Counted from the stretch's first letter, positions 48,105-62,400 are shown. The stretch is DNA of 64,000 bases from Onchocerca lupi (GCA_028564675.1 JAOVVO010000008.1:372001-436000), one strand, 5' to 3'. A program made the numbers and translations. The notes: generated from the sequence alone by a model not told the origin.

Positions 48105-50955
48105 ACACCGATGAAATGAAATGACGAAAATTGGATAAGTTATTCAATGAAGGACTGATTATTCTTATTATGGAATTTATTATTTCTATTGTTTTTTTAA
48201 ATAATTTATTATTTCATTATTTTCTTTGAAATTTGTTATTTTATTTCACAAATTTATTCAAACTTATACAAAAATATTTATCAAAAATGCTTCAATTTAT
48301 AGATGAAGCATTGCTGTGAAAGTAATATTTAGCCATAACATAGTAGTTAATAAAATTTAAAGTCAATTTGAATTGCAATTTCAATGAATTGACTTTAAAT
48401 TTTATTAACCATTTTGTATGATTAAGTTATGAATTGAGACAAATAGTAAGACTTACCAACCAATTTGTATTGAAACTTTAAATTATATTCAGCATAATTA
48501 AGTTATGAATTTGAAACGAATAGCTAACATATTACTTCGATTTTTTTCCTGCCTAGTATTCATCATAATTTGAATTCCCATTTTATGCATATGCATAATA
48601 TCCTATCATACTATTTTATATACAATAATGATGCTTTTGATTAATTATTTTAATAATTTATTTCGATTTAATGATTTTTTAAGTATAATTAGCATTGATA
48701 TATATATATAATTTTCTTTACATATATTTATGTATAAAGAAAATTTATTTTCTTTAAAGGATTGATTAAAATTTCAATACATATTTGGGAATTTTTTTCG
48801 TCAAAAATCTTATTTTTCAAAATCTGAACCATTCTGTTATTTTTCCATTCTGTTATTTTTTAAATTAATTTTAGGCTCAATCATCAAATTATACAAAAAC
48901 TTTTTCAAAACAAATGTCATCCATCCATAAGGCTTTCATTGTCATTTCAACAAATGATTTATTGAGATCAATAATATGTATATTTACGTGCAATAATGCG
49001 TGTATATTTTAACGTATAAAAATTGAAATTTAAAGCTGAATTTTGCTTTTACATTTTTTCCTGCAAAAACTCTTCGTAGAGAAGAATTAGGAAAATGTTA
49101 TTTCCGAAGATGTTCTTATGATTTTATTTAAAAGGAGAAAATGCAAAAATGAAATTTTTTCTTCTTTAATTTGTAAATTTTATTCGAAAATTTTGCAACT
49201 AATAAATCGATTAATTCGAATCTATTTCACCAAATGCTAAAAATATTTCAAGATATCAATTACAAAATCATATCATGTTTTCAAATTATAAACCAAAAAT
49301 CTTATCAATCTTATAATTGCAGCTTAAATATTACTATTACAAATAATATATACGCAATGCTAATAAACTTACAGCATGCAACCGAACAAGTAGTAGTAAT
49401 AAGTATTGTAAGTATATAATAAGTGTTGCATACCTGTTTACTTATTGCATTTAAATTTGAGAAATATATGAATTTTGCTGTATTTTGACATAGGAAGCAA
49501 TGATAAGATAAAATAATCCATTAATTATTAAATAAAAAAAAAATTCCGCTCCTGCGTCTTTTAAACAAAACTTTTTCAAAAATTTTCACTTCCTTTGAAA
49601 CTTTTTACTTTTGTAAATGAATTATATCAATATCATAACTTACTAGTATATATAGAGATATTTATTTCTCAGAACTAAAACTCATTTTTCTGCTTATTTT
49701 ATGATGTCTTTGCTATTAATTATGAACGATGAATGCTAACTTTCTCCAATGTTTTGAAGAGAATATACATTGATCGACATTATATCGAATTCTAAAAATT
49801 TAATCAGAAAATGAGTCTAACTCGGTCATTCCGAAGGGACATAAATATAAATAAATCCCCAATTGAGTGAATTTTTAAAATATAAAATTGTTCAATCAAA
49901 ATTAAATCTTCATAATTGACGTACATTTCTATTTGATTAAAATTACGTTGCTTGCTAGTAAATGTTCATTAATAACAATCAATGATTATTAGGGATGTTA
50001 CATAATTATATTTTTTGCTCTTATGTAACATCATTCTTATATAATTCTTATATTTTGAGCAGCAAAAATCTTGCAACCTAATTTTAACGATTTTTATTTT
50101 TCTAATCAATCATGTTTGCACCTCATTTGTGTAACACTTATTCTTTCTTCCTGAGGGTATAAAAAAAAAAAGAAATGATGCGCGTACCTTCATTCAACGT
50201 TTAGCCTTTAATTAAATCGATTGATCAATCGCTATTTTCTATAAATTTGTCAATTTGCATAATTTTTATATAGTCCTATTAAAAACGTACATCCGTCAAT
50301 AATAATTCTAAATCGTCAGTTCATTTCTGAATAAGAAAAATGAAAAACATTTTCAAAATGCATTCATGTCGAACTATGGCAAGGTAAAACAAATTTTACA
50401 AGCAGTAAATAATTAAACAACAAATCCGATTCATTAATAATAACCACTCTGCGCAATCCCTTAAGTACAAAATATAAAAATGAATAATAACCCGCGTCCT
50501 GATCACAATGATACAATGCCTTAATCATGTTTTGCAATTTTCAATATAAATTCATATTAAAAAACTTCCCTTTTATAAACAGAAAATTATGGTTAATTTA
50601 AAGCAGAGAGATGAAGCAATTTTAAACGCTACAAAAATGACATGGATCAATTCTCTAATTCGCTATCACTAAAAAAAAGAAAGAAAATATCAACAATATC
50701 ACCAACTTCCTATTCCGCTATTAAATTTGTAAACTACGTTGCTTATTTCTATGATTTTATTTGTAAGAAATAGATCTTCTAGTTCCCACTAAAATTTTCA
50801 TAGGATGGGAAATACAGAACACAAGATCAAAACTATTACTGCTCAGCATCTTTCATTTCCATCAACTGACTATATGAATATGAAAATTTGGAAAAGAGAT
50901 TGGATGCAAAATCAATAATATGCATCTTTTCCGTCAAGTGCACGAGCACTGGAAG
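48105..50955. other. Intergenic DNA between convergent receptor and cul-4 genes
   Basis: AT-rich, no exon-like segment. It includes a perfect 23-bp hairpin (48346-48409) and, just after it, two copies of TAATTAAGTTATGAATT-like sequence (about 48420 and 48497). Poly(A) signals cannot be chosen reliably in such AT-rich DNA. Confidence 0.5.
48346..48409. repeat. Perfect 23-bp inverted repeat, 18-base loop
   Basis: GTTAATAAAATTTAAAGTCAATT-type arm at 48346-48368 pairs without mismatch with 48387-48409. It lies 242 bp past the receptor stop codon. It may be a transcript-end hairpin, a MITE remnant or a small-RNA precursor. Confidence 0.85.
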
Positions 50956-53900
50956 CTATGCAAGATAACTGTAAATATTTGAATCATCCTTATCACGGCA
51001 CATATATTCACGTTCAATGAGACTTTCAATACGTTTCTTCAAATCGACTGGCTTTACAGGAAAACGAAGCTGATTAAATAATTCTGAAATAAGCAATTGA
51101 TGCGGAAGCGATTTTCGTGTTTTCATGATACGTACAATTGCAGCATCAATTTGATATTGTCGATCTTGGAATATTTCCTCTTCTGTCTGAGCACGTTCCA
51201 CAGCCTAAAACATGTATTACAATTAAGTAGTGAAAAATATTTGAAAAATGAAAATTTTAATCCTGTGCCAATCATTTGTAAAAATCGCAAAATCAATATC
51301 CCTGATATATAACTGATGAGAAATATAATACATTTACATCTGATAAGAAGATCAGAATATCAGGAGAAATCATAAAATTGTATCCCTGACATAAATAGAA
51401 AGTAACAGCGATCTCAGGGAATCGATTGAAACCAATTCATAATCTTGATAACGATAACCATTTTAAGAAGTTTTTTCATTATTTGGATTTAAAGTGTATG
51501 GAATTTAGCCTATCTTTTCTATTCTACAATAATTTCATTGGAAGCTTCTAAAATTTTAGAAATAACCAACCGTTTCCTTCATCTGCACTTGACTTATACG
51601 AATTCTGTACAATTTTTCGTTGCATTCAGGATTGAATACAAACAGATCATTAACTTCGATATCTTTACCACGAGGTACTTTCTTTAAAACTCGCAATTTT
51701 CCACAAGCTAATGACTGCATCGTTCTTTCTAGTTCATTTTTTTCTGCAAATTCATAACTTTGCGAAAAGTTCAATTTTAAATATAGATCTCCGAATCACA
51801 AAATCAAGAAATCCCTCCAGCACAGAAATTTTAATTTCGTCACTATTAATTTAAGCTGTGCTATACCACGCAGTATTTTCTTCAAAACTCAAAAACTTTT
51901 TACTAAAAACTTATGGCTTCATCGTTCTCTCTATTTCATTTTTTTCTGTAAATTCATTATTTTACAAAAAGTCCAATTTTAAATATACATAAAAAATCTC
52001 CGAATCGCAAAATCCAAAAACCCTCCAATAAGGAGAAATTTTAATTTCGTCAATACTAATTTAAACTATACTACTTTTAGCTCAGTTTATTTTCTGTCGT
52101 TCTACTTAATATCGGACTATCGTGAAAAAAAACAAGGGAAGTCCTTCCAGTCTTTTAAAAAGCATAACAGAACACAATGAAATATAAAAAGAGACTTCGC
52201 ACTTTTTGTACAAAACACTACTGCAGGATTCATTGTGATAAATTAGAATAAAGAAATACTAGTTTAATTAAAAATGTAATTTGAATTCACCAATTTTAGT
52301 TGCTAACTGAATCTCCTCATAAGTCCACTCTAATTTATCATTGAATAGAAGAAGTACCAGCGCTTGGAACATTGTAACTTGCAATTCCTTTACTACCTAA
52401 AAAATTCATAAGATTTTAAGGATATCAAATTTTTACATGCAATACGTACTATTTTATTTGATATGAAGAGCATAAAGGCAAATTCACATACAGGGACACA
52501 CAAACAAATATACATATCTGCACACACAGTCCCATCACTTTCGAAGAGACGTGAGTATAAATGCGTTTTTGAAGCAATCAAACATCCTCATAAAATTTTA
52601 AAAAAATGACATTTTAATAGAAGCAAAACAAATGATTACATTAAATTGAGCCCGTAATAATAACTGAGCCAGACTATGTTGCCATTGCAGCTTGCGTCCA
52701 TTGTGCTTTGAGAAATAGAACTGAAAAAATTTGATAACGACGATAATTATTTTAAAAAATTACATGAGATTTCAAATTTTGGAAATAGATACATTCTGGA
52801 AATGCTCCTGATATTCAGCTAAAGTTGGTGGTATTGCAACTTCCATGTATTCATATGTTGGCCAATGACCCATTGTTAATACATTAACATTGAATTCGAT
52901 TTGATTTGTATTATGCTTTAGCATTCGATCAGGACCACCATGTTCCATATACTGAAATAATAAATGATTTAGGAGCAACAGTTTGAGATCTATTACTGAG
53001 AAAAAAAATGAGATGCAGCAAACAAGAAATTTAATTGGTAAAATCATAACAAAAGTGATAAGAATATCATATGAAACAAACAATTAAATAAAAACCTGTT
53101 TGAATGCTACACCAAGATCTTTAGAAATTTCCATATCTTTAAACATTCCCTCTAATCTTGTCGTAAACGCAGCACCACATTCTGCAAATGAAAATTTTAA
53201 ACAATTTAATAAAAAGAAAATTAATAAAAAGCAATGATTTCCCAAAAATTTCGACTTAAATGGCAAATTTTTTCATTATGAAAATAGCAACAGAGAGTCA
53301 AAGCTGAAGTGAGAAAGCACGAAGAAGCACAAAGAATTATAATTCGCAAAACTTCAAATCGAAAGGATTTCAGTGCATATTGTTGATTAGAAATCAAATT
53401 ATAAAATGCTAGGTAAAGCAAATAAATTAAGAATAAATGAACGAAAGTTTGGTACTATAATTTTTTCTTTTTTTTTTTTGAAGGCTAGTAGTGTTCACTG
53501 TGCTTGCTGTTGTTTTTAAGTATAAAACCAGAATTAGAGTAGCACTTATTACTACGAAATACGGTGTAACAAATGAAAAAATTGTTCTGTTACAATGAAT
53601 CAAAAATGCACCTTGCTTTAATTTTGAAAGCATTGATTTCTCAGCATCAACGGATGCACTCCTTCCAAGCAACAATCTTTTTGCAAGATCTTTTTTATAA
53701 AAGGCCTCAAAAACATCTTTACCTGAAAGTAATGACTGATAAAAGAAATTTTAAAAAACTCTTAAGCAATTCATTAAAAAAAATTCACTGGCTCCTTAAA
53801 TAAAAATTAAAAAATAAATAAAAGCATCCATAAATATTTTTTTATCCCTACATTCCCAAACACATCACTTGAAATTCTATCTGATGTTAAAAATATTTTT

Positions 53901-56900
53901 CACAATATACCACATAAATGAAAGCTTAGATTTTTTCTAGGCTGCTATAAACGACTTTATGAATAACTTGGCGTTGATTAAATGATAGCATAACCGAGAA
54001 GGTAGAAAACACCACTGACTCTAAAACCTTCTTATCGAAAATTCGTAAAATACTCCACACTTACCTTGTATAAATCTGAATAACACAATAACTTCATCCA
54101 TAAGGTTTTCCATTTCTTCTTCTGTAGCCCCTCTGTTTCCAGATCGTAATTTACTATCCATGAATTTGGCTAAAATATACATGATATAGCTTCTTAAAAA
54201 GTAATAATTCTTAAACCATGACATCTTTTTCATTTCATCGTTTCCTAAAATCTATAGATAGCTCAGGATAATTAATTTAAGCTTAGTTAATTACCAATTA
54301 TTAATAAGATCGTTTACACAGCCCACCAGAATAAAAGAATTTGAACAATAAGAAACAATAAGAAAATTTGAAAAATTTTGAATCGGATCGACTTTTCGAA
54401 TTAATCTTAAAGATTCTTAGAATTTCATCAGATAGAAGTAAAAAACAGTTTGATGAAATTCTAGGGAATCCATTAGCAATAAAAATTATGGTGCTAAAAA
54501 AATCTCATATATGATTACAGATCTTCTGAGAAACGCACTCAGCGAAAAACGATTAGTGATAAATATAATCTACTTCACTTACCGACAAGTTCAGCTGGCT
54601 TATTTGGCCGAGTATTGATGAAGTAATCAAATGCGTCCTTTTCCGCTTGCACAAATTTTTCATTTCGTTCAAAACAACTGAAAATTTTTCTATTTGATAT
54701 GCTGAAGTAAGATTGATGGAAATATAGACAAAACGAAATACCAAACAATAACAAGTAAACATTGTCAAAGTGTCGCCAATCACATTTTGTGCGTCAAACA
54801 AACAGGGATGACTCTATCATCAAAACTACTGAGAGCCAAAAAGAGCGGAACAATCACACCAACACTGTGATTCGTCAGTGATAAACAGTAGTTATTACGT
54901 CAGTAAACCGACAGGAAGAAAACAGATAGATTTGGAATAATTCAATCTACCGCGTAATAAAATCTTCAAAATTCCACTAACTTTCAGTGCAGTTGTTTAG
55001 GTTTACTGAAATGCGACCTCAAGCCAAGCTACTATTCCAAGCTGTCTGTTCAAGCAACAGCCCAAAACTGAGGTGATATATAATTTTGTTAAAACATGAA
55101 AGTCACAAAAATTTCAAACCAGATATCCCATTAAAAAAAGTACAGAAATTTTTCATAAAAATTGAAAATGATTCGATAAAACCTCTCCACAATATTATCC
55201 AACTGCCTTTTCATAGCCAGTAAATCAGCCACTAACGTTTTGTCTCTGTTCACATCCATCACCAAAGTTTTACCAATTTTCTGAAATGTTTGGTACATTA
55301 AAGCTCCTTTCCTGAACAGATGAAATATGAGTAATTCTCTTCCCTGAAAGTTTTTTTTATTAATTAGCACTTCCGAAACAACCATATTCAGGCGGTGAGG
55401 AAACACGAAGTTTATTTCCAAACTTTGAAAAAGCTGATTTGAATATTTGTAATTTTTTTTTCACTAGATTCTACGATACTCTGACAAATTCTTTATTCTG
55501 AGATTTAATGTCTTTCCTCGTTATTGGGGACATAAAGCGAACTTTCCAATGCATGGAAAGCGTAAACTAGTAAAATATAGTTTAATCGCCAAAAACAAAT
55601 ATATCATTCCCTTTAAGACAAATGTATCATTCCCAGGTAGTATTAGTAGAAAATCGTTGATAAAAATTTTTCTTCTTACTTTGACATACGAAGCAAACAC
55701 ATTTTTCAAAATAATGAGCCCATGTTTTGTTCTTGATACCATGTTATAAATTAAACATAAATCATCACATTTGTTTTCAAGAAGCATTTCATCAAGGCCT
55801 GAAAAAAGAAGTTATTCTGTACGGAGCAACAGATAAATTACTGAAATTAATTAAATTTGCATTTGAACCAAATGCTGCTTCTCTGTTTCCTCCAATTCAT
55901 TCCATTTCTAATTTTAAACAGAAAATACAGTGGTAATGATCGGATTAAGTGAAAAAAGAATAAGTTAACGAGTGAAATGATTTGAAGTGAACATAATAAC
56001 TCAAATGAAATAACTAGAATGATTTAAAGATTGAATCCTTTATATATCTGCAAGTATTAAAATTAAAAAATGCAAAGAAGAAATCACCTTTATTTATAAA
56101 TGAATCCATATGATCAGAAATTAAGCACCTCTCTGTAACTGCCATTAATTGTTTTCTTGTTGTGAAATCCAAATAATAATCAACGCGATTTGTTTCCTCT
56201 TCCAAACGCTTTTCTACATGCCTCAGGTATACTGGCACCTAAATTAGTATTTTCTTTTTACAAATCAACAACAAAACAGTATAAAAATTATATTCTTTAC
56301 CCAAAACTTGCACGATTGCTATAAACAAAAAAATAAAAATAAAAAATAGTTTCTACCTCAAGACTCTGAGAAAGATGGCGTCCTTCGGCTTCATACAAAG
56401 TACATGTAGTTTCAAGAAACTCCCGTTCAAATACCTTAAAAAAAATATATTCACATATACATAACACCTATTCATGCATATAATAAAGAGAATAAGCATA
56501 AAGTGTCAGCAAAAGGAATATAAGAAAAGATAAACAACTTTGTCAATTAAGATTTAATCTTCTTCCAAATATTCTAGAATATTTTCCTTTGATAAGATTA
56601 ATGCTACGTCAATCAGTTATTTAGAAAATGTAATATCATGGTATCTTCTGAAATTTATTTGGATTTAATGGAATGGGACTGCATAATTTAAGGAAGTCAA
56701 ACAACAATACATCTACCACTAATAGAAATTGATGACGAATTTCTTTCGGGGGAATAATTTTTCTAGAAAAAAGTGAGATGGAGAAGGAACAACGATTTTT
56801 TACAAACATCCAAGAAATTCACACATTCTAGTATTTAACAAACAGTAAAATAAAGAAGGAAATGTTCCATTTTTTTGAAACATTAAAAATGCTCGATCAA

Positions 56901-59900
56901 TCAATTGCAAAACCCTCTTTTACATGTCAATATCATGAATCAATTTCGATGACATACCAGTTTACCAAAACAGCTTTGAAGCTTTTAAAAATCAATTTTA
57001 GTCTATACTCATTAGGATTTCGGCAATTTTAGATATTTGTTGCACAAAATTGAGAGCTTACCTCTGTATAAACACGAAGACTTGTCATCATACGCAATAA
57101 TGATTTGATTAATAACCGATCAATCTATAAAAAGAGACTACCACTGGAGTTAGAAGATTTTTATACTGACAAATGAATTATCTATTGTCATTCACAAATA
57201 TGAGTTCTGCTCATCACACAACAAACTTATCCTAGTTTGTCAATATTGTCGCTTTTCAGAATACTATTTCTGATTATAATCACCAATGATAAGAGCACTA
57301 AAGGAAAGTAAGAAAAGATTAAATGAGTTCAATAATGTGGATATACTATTCTCTTTTAGTCAATGAACTAAAAGCAAAACACTGGAGAACTAAATATAGA
57401 ATAATCCCAAGGCTGCCTTCAAAATTTTTATTTATCACCTGATTCAACTTAAATCATTATTTAATCTCTTTAGAATACAAAACCTCCCTCACTTCATTTT
57501 CGAAATTAAATATCGCAGAAAACTGAACAAATATTTCATCTCAGCAGATTAATCAATTATATAAACAAACTCACCTGTCCACCTTCCCTCTCTTGTTCAA
57601 TCATTTTCAAAAGTCCGTCAACTGAACGTTTTCTTACACGATCATTATTCATAACTTCGTCACGGAAAATTTCCAATCCCATATCCCTGAAACAAATGAT
57701 GCTAACATTAAAATCCATACCACCATTCTACATATTATTAACTTTTAGAATTTTAAAGCTATCACAAATTCCATTTCTGCATCATTTTATCAAAGCAAAA
57801 CATTTATTTTGTGAAGTTTAGCAAGAAAAAAATGTGTCGTAGATCGTCAGATAATTTACAAAAGTCTATGTTATATTGCAATAAACAGTATTTTCATTTC
57901 GTATATTTAGCTTCTCTAATGAAAATCTTTAAGTTAGATATAATAATATTCTCTATACTTCATCTTATTAAATAGAACAAATTCTTTGTTAACTATTAGA
58001 ACAGCTTTCAATCTTCTGATATAGTCTGATATTTGCTCAGTTGCAATCCAGCCGGATGTAAAAAAGAAACCTATATGGAAAATGGAACTTACCATAATGA
58101 AGTAACAGTGGGATTGTGCAAAACGAAGGTACGGTCTAGATAGAGAAATACGCTGCGGATATTGATCTGAAATAAAAAAATAAATATATTCCATAATTTA
58201 ATTGTTTGGAAAAGGGATAATAAGGGAAATGATCAATAATAAGAACACCATCACTATATTCATGAGATTCAAAGAAAGTTATTTCGAATATTTGAATAAT
58301 CTTCGAAAACATCTGGAAAAAATTTCAGAAATATATTCAAAACAATCGATATCAGATCAATCTAGAGTATTATTTTAAACTATAAACAACTAAGTAACTC
58401 ACCAACTGCTCACAATACTCAAGCCAAAAAACATTAAGGTTTTGGAGGAACAATGCTGTGGAATCAGAAACATCCAACAAAATGTGAAGTTCTTCTGTGA
58501 TATATGAAAAAATGCATGTTTTTAGCTTCTTATATATTTTCATCGCTTCGTTGTTCGCGCATAAAAATTCGACGATCTGAAAAGAAATTTTGAGCCAATT
58601 GAAATTAAGAATCTAATCTCCAGTTGTTGATTTTTTGTAATGCCCACTCTATCATATGAGTAATATCCACCACTGCAATGAGAAAACTTTCTAATGATTT
58701 CAAATTCAAAATTTTCTGAAACAGATAACAGCAATAATGTACAAAAAAAGCTAATAAAATGTAAGATGAAAATTGGTATTTTGATCTATACCGATTCTAA
58801 ATAAATAAAAGTCGAAATCGCCAATGCATTTTCACTGAGAAATATTCAAAAACTGGAAAAATTTAAAACTTGAAACAGAATAGAAAAAGGAAGCTGATAA
58901 ACCGAGATTACCTCATACAATTGCTCCAAAGACGTTTCTGCTTTCTTCTTTTTCTGTATTGAAACAACAGCTTCGCCCAGTGGATGCCATTTTTCTTCAA
59001 ATGGATCATCTTCTTTGTATAATGGACGCTCTGAAAACAAAAAAAAAAAAACCTCATTTCAAAAAAGCTTAATAGAAAAAAAAGACGAAAGTATATCTGA
59101 ATTTTGTGCTGATCATATATATGAATTGATTATGCTGCATAAAGTGACAATTAAATGAATTCCAAGTTGCTAAATTTTTCTTATAAGAAAAATAAGTTGT
59201 ACTATCATATTACTGTTTCATTTTTTTTTTTTCGTATATTTAGAAGATTAATGAAAAATATGAAAAAAGAAATAACCAAAAATGATTAGCTAATCCCTAC
59301 CATTTGATTAATCCTATATTTTATGAAAATTCATAAACTAACGTTTGAAACCAAGTATGATTAATTTCTTTGCATTAACTGATTGTGTGATGTCACCTAC
59401 AACTGAACGACCATTTTTGTGAGGTGTGCTAGTATGTTGTTGTCCAGTTTTCTCTCGTGCAGTTGATGGACCAGCGAGAAACGCCGCTGGTGATGCAAAT
59501 CGCACTGTATTCTTCCCCGTACGGTGATTCGAAGTTGAAAAATTGGATGGTTGTAAGCAATTCAAGCTATCTGTGGTATCGCCGTCACTATTTTCCTGTG
59601 ATGATGCTTCATCCATAGCTATTACCGGTGTTGTTATTGTTCCCTTTGACGGCTCGGTCTTCAAACCCGTTCTTATTGATGAAGATAAACTACTACGATG
59701 ACGTTTTGCTTCCGGTGGCTATAAATAACAAAGTTTTGTCCCAAATTAGTACACTTTTACGGCTTCCTAATCTACATTAGCTGTACAGTTTTAAGAAGTC
59801 TTTTTTACTGCATATTACTTTATTTATATAAAGATTTTCGAGTAACACTAAGAAATTCTAAAAAAATTTAACGCTCCAAATAATATATTTCATCGATCCA

Positions 59901-60779
59901 ATTACTGGATACATATCACCTTCAAACGAGTCAAGGAAAGGTGATGAATCATCCGAACTATGTTACATGTGAAAGTAAATTCATTTCTTGCTAATTGAAT
60001 TCGACGAAATACTGCTTGATTAAATATGATCAAATAGTTATTTTAGAGCTGGCAATGGTAAAGAATTAAAATTTGCAATTATTCTTTCTCATTTCTTGCT
60101 ATATCAAAATTTTAAGAAAAATTTAAATACTCTATACTACCAATGATTATGCTAAATTTAAAAACTAAAAAAGAAACACGCTAACCTTAAATTCGTCCAA
60201 ATTTTTGGATTCGGTAAGCAGTGAAGACGAGGTTTTCCGTATTGCCTCTTTCCCTAAAAATTTTGATCTCATTTTTTAAATTGGAAGCGCTAAAGATTAT
60301 GAATACTTTTCCAATTCTCAAAGTATCATTAATGATCGACATCCAGCGAATGTCAGCTAAGAGTATAATTATAATAGCAAAACTGATAATAATCATTTAT
60401 AGAGAAAAGCATATGACTATCAATCATTCTATTTAATCATCTATCAAATGAGATGATGATAGCAAATGCCAATTTCTGTTATAAATGTTAGAAAGATTTG
60501 CTCATATATGTCGAAAGTTTAAGATGGGTGAGACTGAGAATATCTAAATCATTTGAGACAAAAATTTTTTTTCAGAGTATTCTATACTATGTTTGATCTG
60601 AGTTTTCTATATTTCATTGAACAAATTATGCACAATCTCATCTATTCTCATATTACAGCAATCGAGCTTTCATGGTCAAGCTTCAATTAAGACAACAGAT
60701 ATAACTTACTATCCGCCGATGAATGTTGCGTTTCCGTTTCCGGAATAAAAGAGTTGGCCGGAACCGAAGACGATGACAT
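50956..60779 (-). CDS. cul-4: Cullin-4, scaffold of DDB1-CUL4-RBX1 ubiquitin ligases
   Basis: Twenty-one exons join in phase to 888 residues. Boundaries: 60779-60710, 60253-60186, 59718-59343, 59030-58912, 58576-58403, 58166-58093, 57686-57575, 57124-57062, 56434-56357, 56238-56088, 55798-55680, 55280-55183, 54677-54583, 54169-54065, 53722-53612, 53181-53096, 52951-52793, 52720-52640, 52396-52291, 51743-51571 and 51204-50956 (stop). An in-frame TGA lies five codons before the ATG. The Ser/Thr-rich N-terminal extension contains PPEAKRHR, a basic nuclear-signal-like cluster as in CUL4B. Family hallmarks: LDRTFVLHNP, KDVFEAFYKKDLAKRLLLGR, ASVDAEKSMLSKLK, GMFKDMEISKD, VNVLTMGHWPTY, NGRKLQWQHSL, QSLACGK and QVQMKET. 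The neddylated lysine lies in AAIVRIMKTRK at about residue 834, with LKKRIESLIEREYM following. CUL-4 binds DDB1 through its N-terminal repeats and acts in replication licensing and DNA damage. A duplicated pseudo-exon sits in intron 19. Confidence 0.96.
51715..52075. repeat. Tandem duplication spanning the start of cul-4 exon 20 and intron 19, period about 202 bp
   Basis: 51715-51860 and 51913-52075 align: CATCGTTCTYTCTAKTTCATTTTTTTCTG, TTCAATTTTAAATATA, ATCTCCGAATC, CAAAATC and AAATTTTAATTTCGTCA recur in order. The first contains the real acceptor and 5' part of exon 20; the second is intronic. Confidence 0.8.
51913..51945 (-). pseudogene. Duplicated pseudo-exon in cul-4 intron 19
   Basis: An acceptor AATTTACAG ending at 51946 precedes a near copy of the exon 20 start. 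If used after exon 19 it stays in frame for about 11 codons (EKNEIERTMKP) and then meets TAA. It could act as a stop-introducing exon or simply be a relic. Usage is unknown. Confidence 0.55.
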
Positions 60780-60854
60780 ATAAAAAAAGCGCTTTCACTT
60801 AAGCGCAAAAAGTGTTAACTTGCAACAAAAATACAGGACTTTTTCCAGTGAAAT

Positions 60855-60864
60855 CCTAAAAAAA
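60855..60864 (-). other. Likely trans-splice acceptor of cul-4
   Basis: Minus-strand TTTTTTTTAG ends just before 60855, leaving a 75-base leader to ATG 60779. It fits SL addition, but a cis 5' UTR intron is equally possible. Confidence 0.4.
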
Positions 60865-60865
60865 A

Positions 60866-61799
60866 GATTAAAAAACAGTAGTGTTAGCAAAACCTAGATT
60901 CATTACTGCACAGTACTGTAATACTTCATTTTAGGCAATTTAATATTATTAAAAGATTTTATACACCGGACTTTAACGGAATTAAATTCAGAACGAAAAA
61001 CTGAAGATTTAAAAATCAGAAAAAGATGAACTATATCCATGACATTAGCTATGGCATATGAGATATATCTTTATTATGCATAATTTATTGGAGTAATGTG
61101 TAATTATCATCTAATTAGCCCCTAAGTAGCAATGTTAATTAGCAACTATCTAAAATAGCAGTATTAGTCATTAAATAGCAGTATTCTTTCACAATATTAA
61201 TTTCCTTTCCTGATCAATGATAAATATATTCGAGAGATACTACTATTAAGAAATATCCGGTTATTCTTCAAAATTACTTGGATGAAGTTATTAAGTTAAT
61301 AAATAATTAACTCAATCTTATCCTCAAGAAAGACCTGGTGATTATATGAACAAAGAATATCCAAAAGAAGTCAAAAAGTCAGAAGGATCTTTTCCCAAAC
61401 TATCAGGCAAATCAATATTTTTCAATGATTACTTGTGATCTGTTAATGTGAATAATTCCGTGCCTTTAACGTAATCGTAAGGAATCCATTGACAAATATG
61501 TGAAGTAATCCTTTGTGTCGTTGACTAGCGAAGCAGAGTTTCCAGGATATTTCAAGTCTATTAGATCTAGCAATATAATCGATTCTACAATTACATCGTT
61601 ACAATACATATATCGCATTAAATTACTGAAAAATCCGGATTTGCATCCGGATTTTAATTCGGTAGGTATTATTACCTTTTTCATCCTTATTACTTGACAC
61701 CTTCTACTAATCTTAATCTATTCTAGCAAATCGATTCGAACAGTTGAGTCACTTAAGCGACACATTTCACAAGTAACTGATTTGACCTTTAACCTCTAT
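60866..61799. other. Upstream flank of cul-4, nothing recognised
   Basis: AT-rich with short open frames on both strands around 61466-61697 that mirror each other and have no exon features. Confidence 0.4.
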
Positions 61800-62400
61800 T
61801 AACCTAATCAAAGCGATGACGCGTTATAGCATCGCGAAATGCTCCACTTTAAGCGAAATTCCGCGACATAAGGATCCACCCAGTTGCGTAATGGATAATT
61901 TAGAAGAGAGGAATGCATCGAAACGATTTCTCTTTCCGAATTTTTTTGATAATTTCTGACAAAGTTTTTACTACTTCTATGTTACTGCAGCATCGTGGAG
62001 GGAAAGGTAAAGGAATTGTTTTATCACTTCATTTTATAGTAGCCCTCATTCCATGGTTCCCGATCAATAGCTGATCAAATTCTATCTTTCCGGCAGATTC
62101 TTGATGTCCGTTCGGCATTTCCCGGAATCAGAAAATGATCTTCAGATTTAGGGCGCCCGCATAAATCAGAAATCATTCCGGTAATTACCACTACGCGGAG
62201 AAGTCCGTCTGTCTTTTCCCATTGGACGGGCCGCAGGCCGTGTAATTCCTTCTTCATTGCTACACTTATTAGCTAGAAAGGGAGAGGGGAGGGAGGAGGA
62301 ATGAGCATTTTTAACCTTTAACTTCTCCTTCTCGTTCTTTGATCCTTTCTCTTTATTTTTTCTCTCTCTCCCCTCTCTCTCTCTTTCTCTCTTTGTCTAC
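61800..62400. promoter_or_regulatory. GC-rich island with pyrimidine tract, candidate bidirectional promoter
   Basis: G+C rises sharply (30 of 60 bases in 62101-62160, including GGGCGCCCGC). A CT-only tract with CTCTCTCTCT occupies 62344-62394. It lies between cul-4 on the minus strand (start 60779) and a plus-strand first exon at 63066, so it could serve both. A 60-codon minus-strand frame at 62075-62257 has no family resemblance. Promoter role is inferred from position and composition only. Confidence 0.4.

Noticed and set aside
48346..48409. Hairpin considered as a microRNA precursor
   Set aside because: Arms are perfect and almost only A/T, without the usual bulges; not supportable without small-RNA data, so kept only as a repeat.
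62075..62257. 60-codon minus-strand frame in the GC-rich island
   Set aside because: GC-rich DNA lacks stops by chance; no motif, and no splice context linking it to cul-4.
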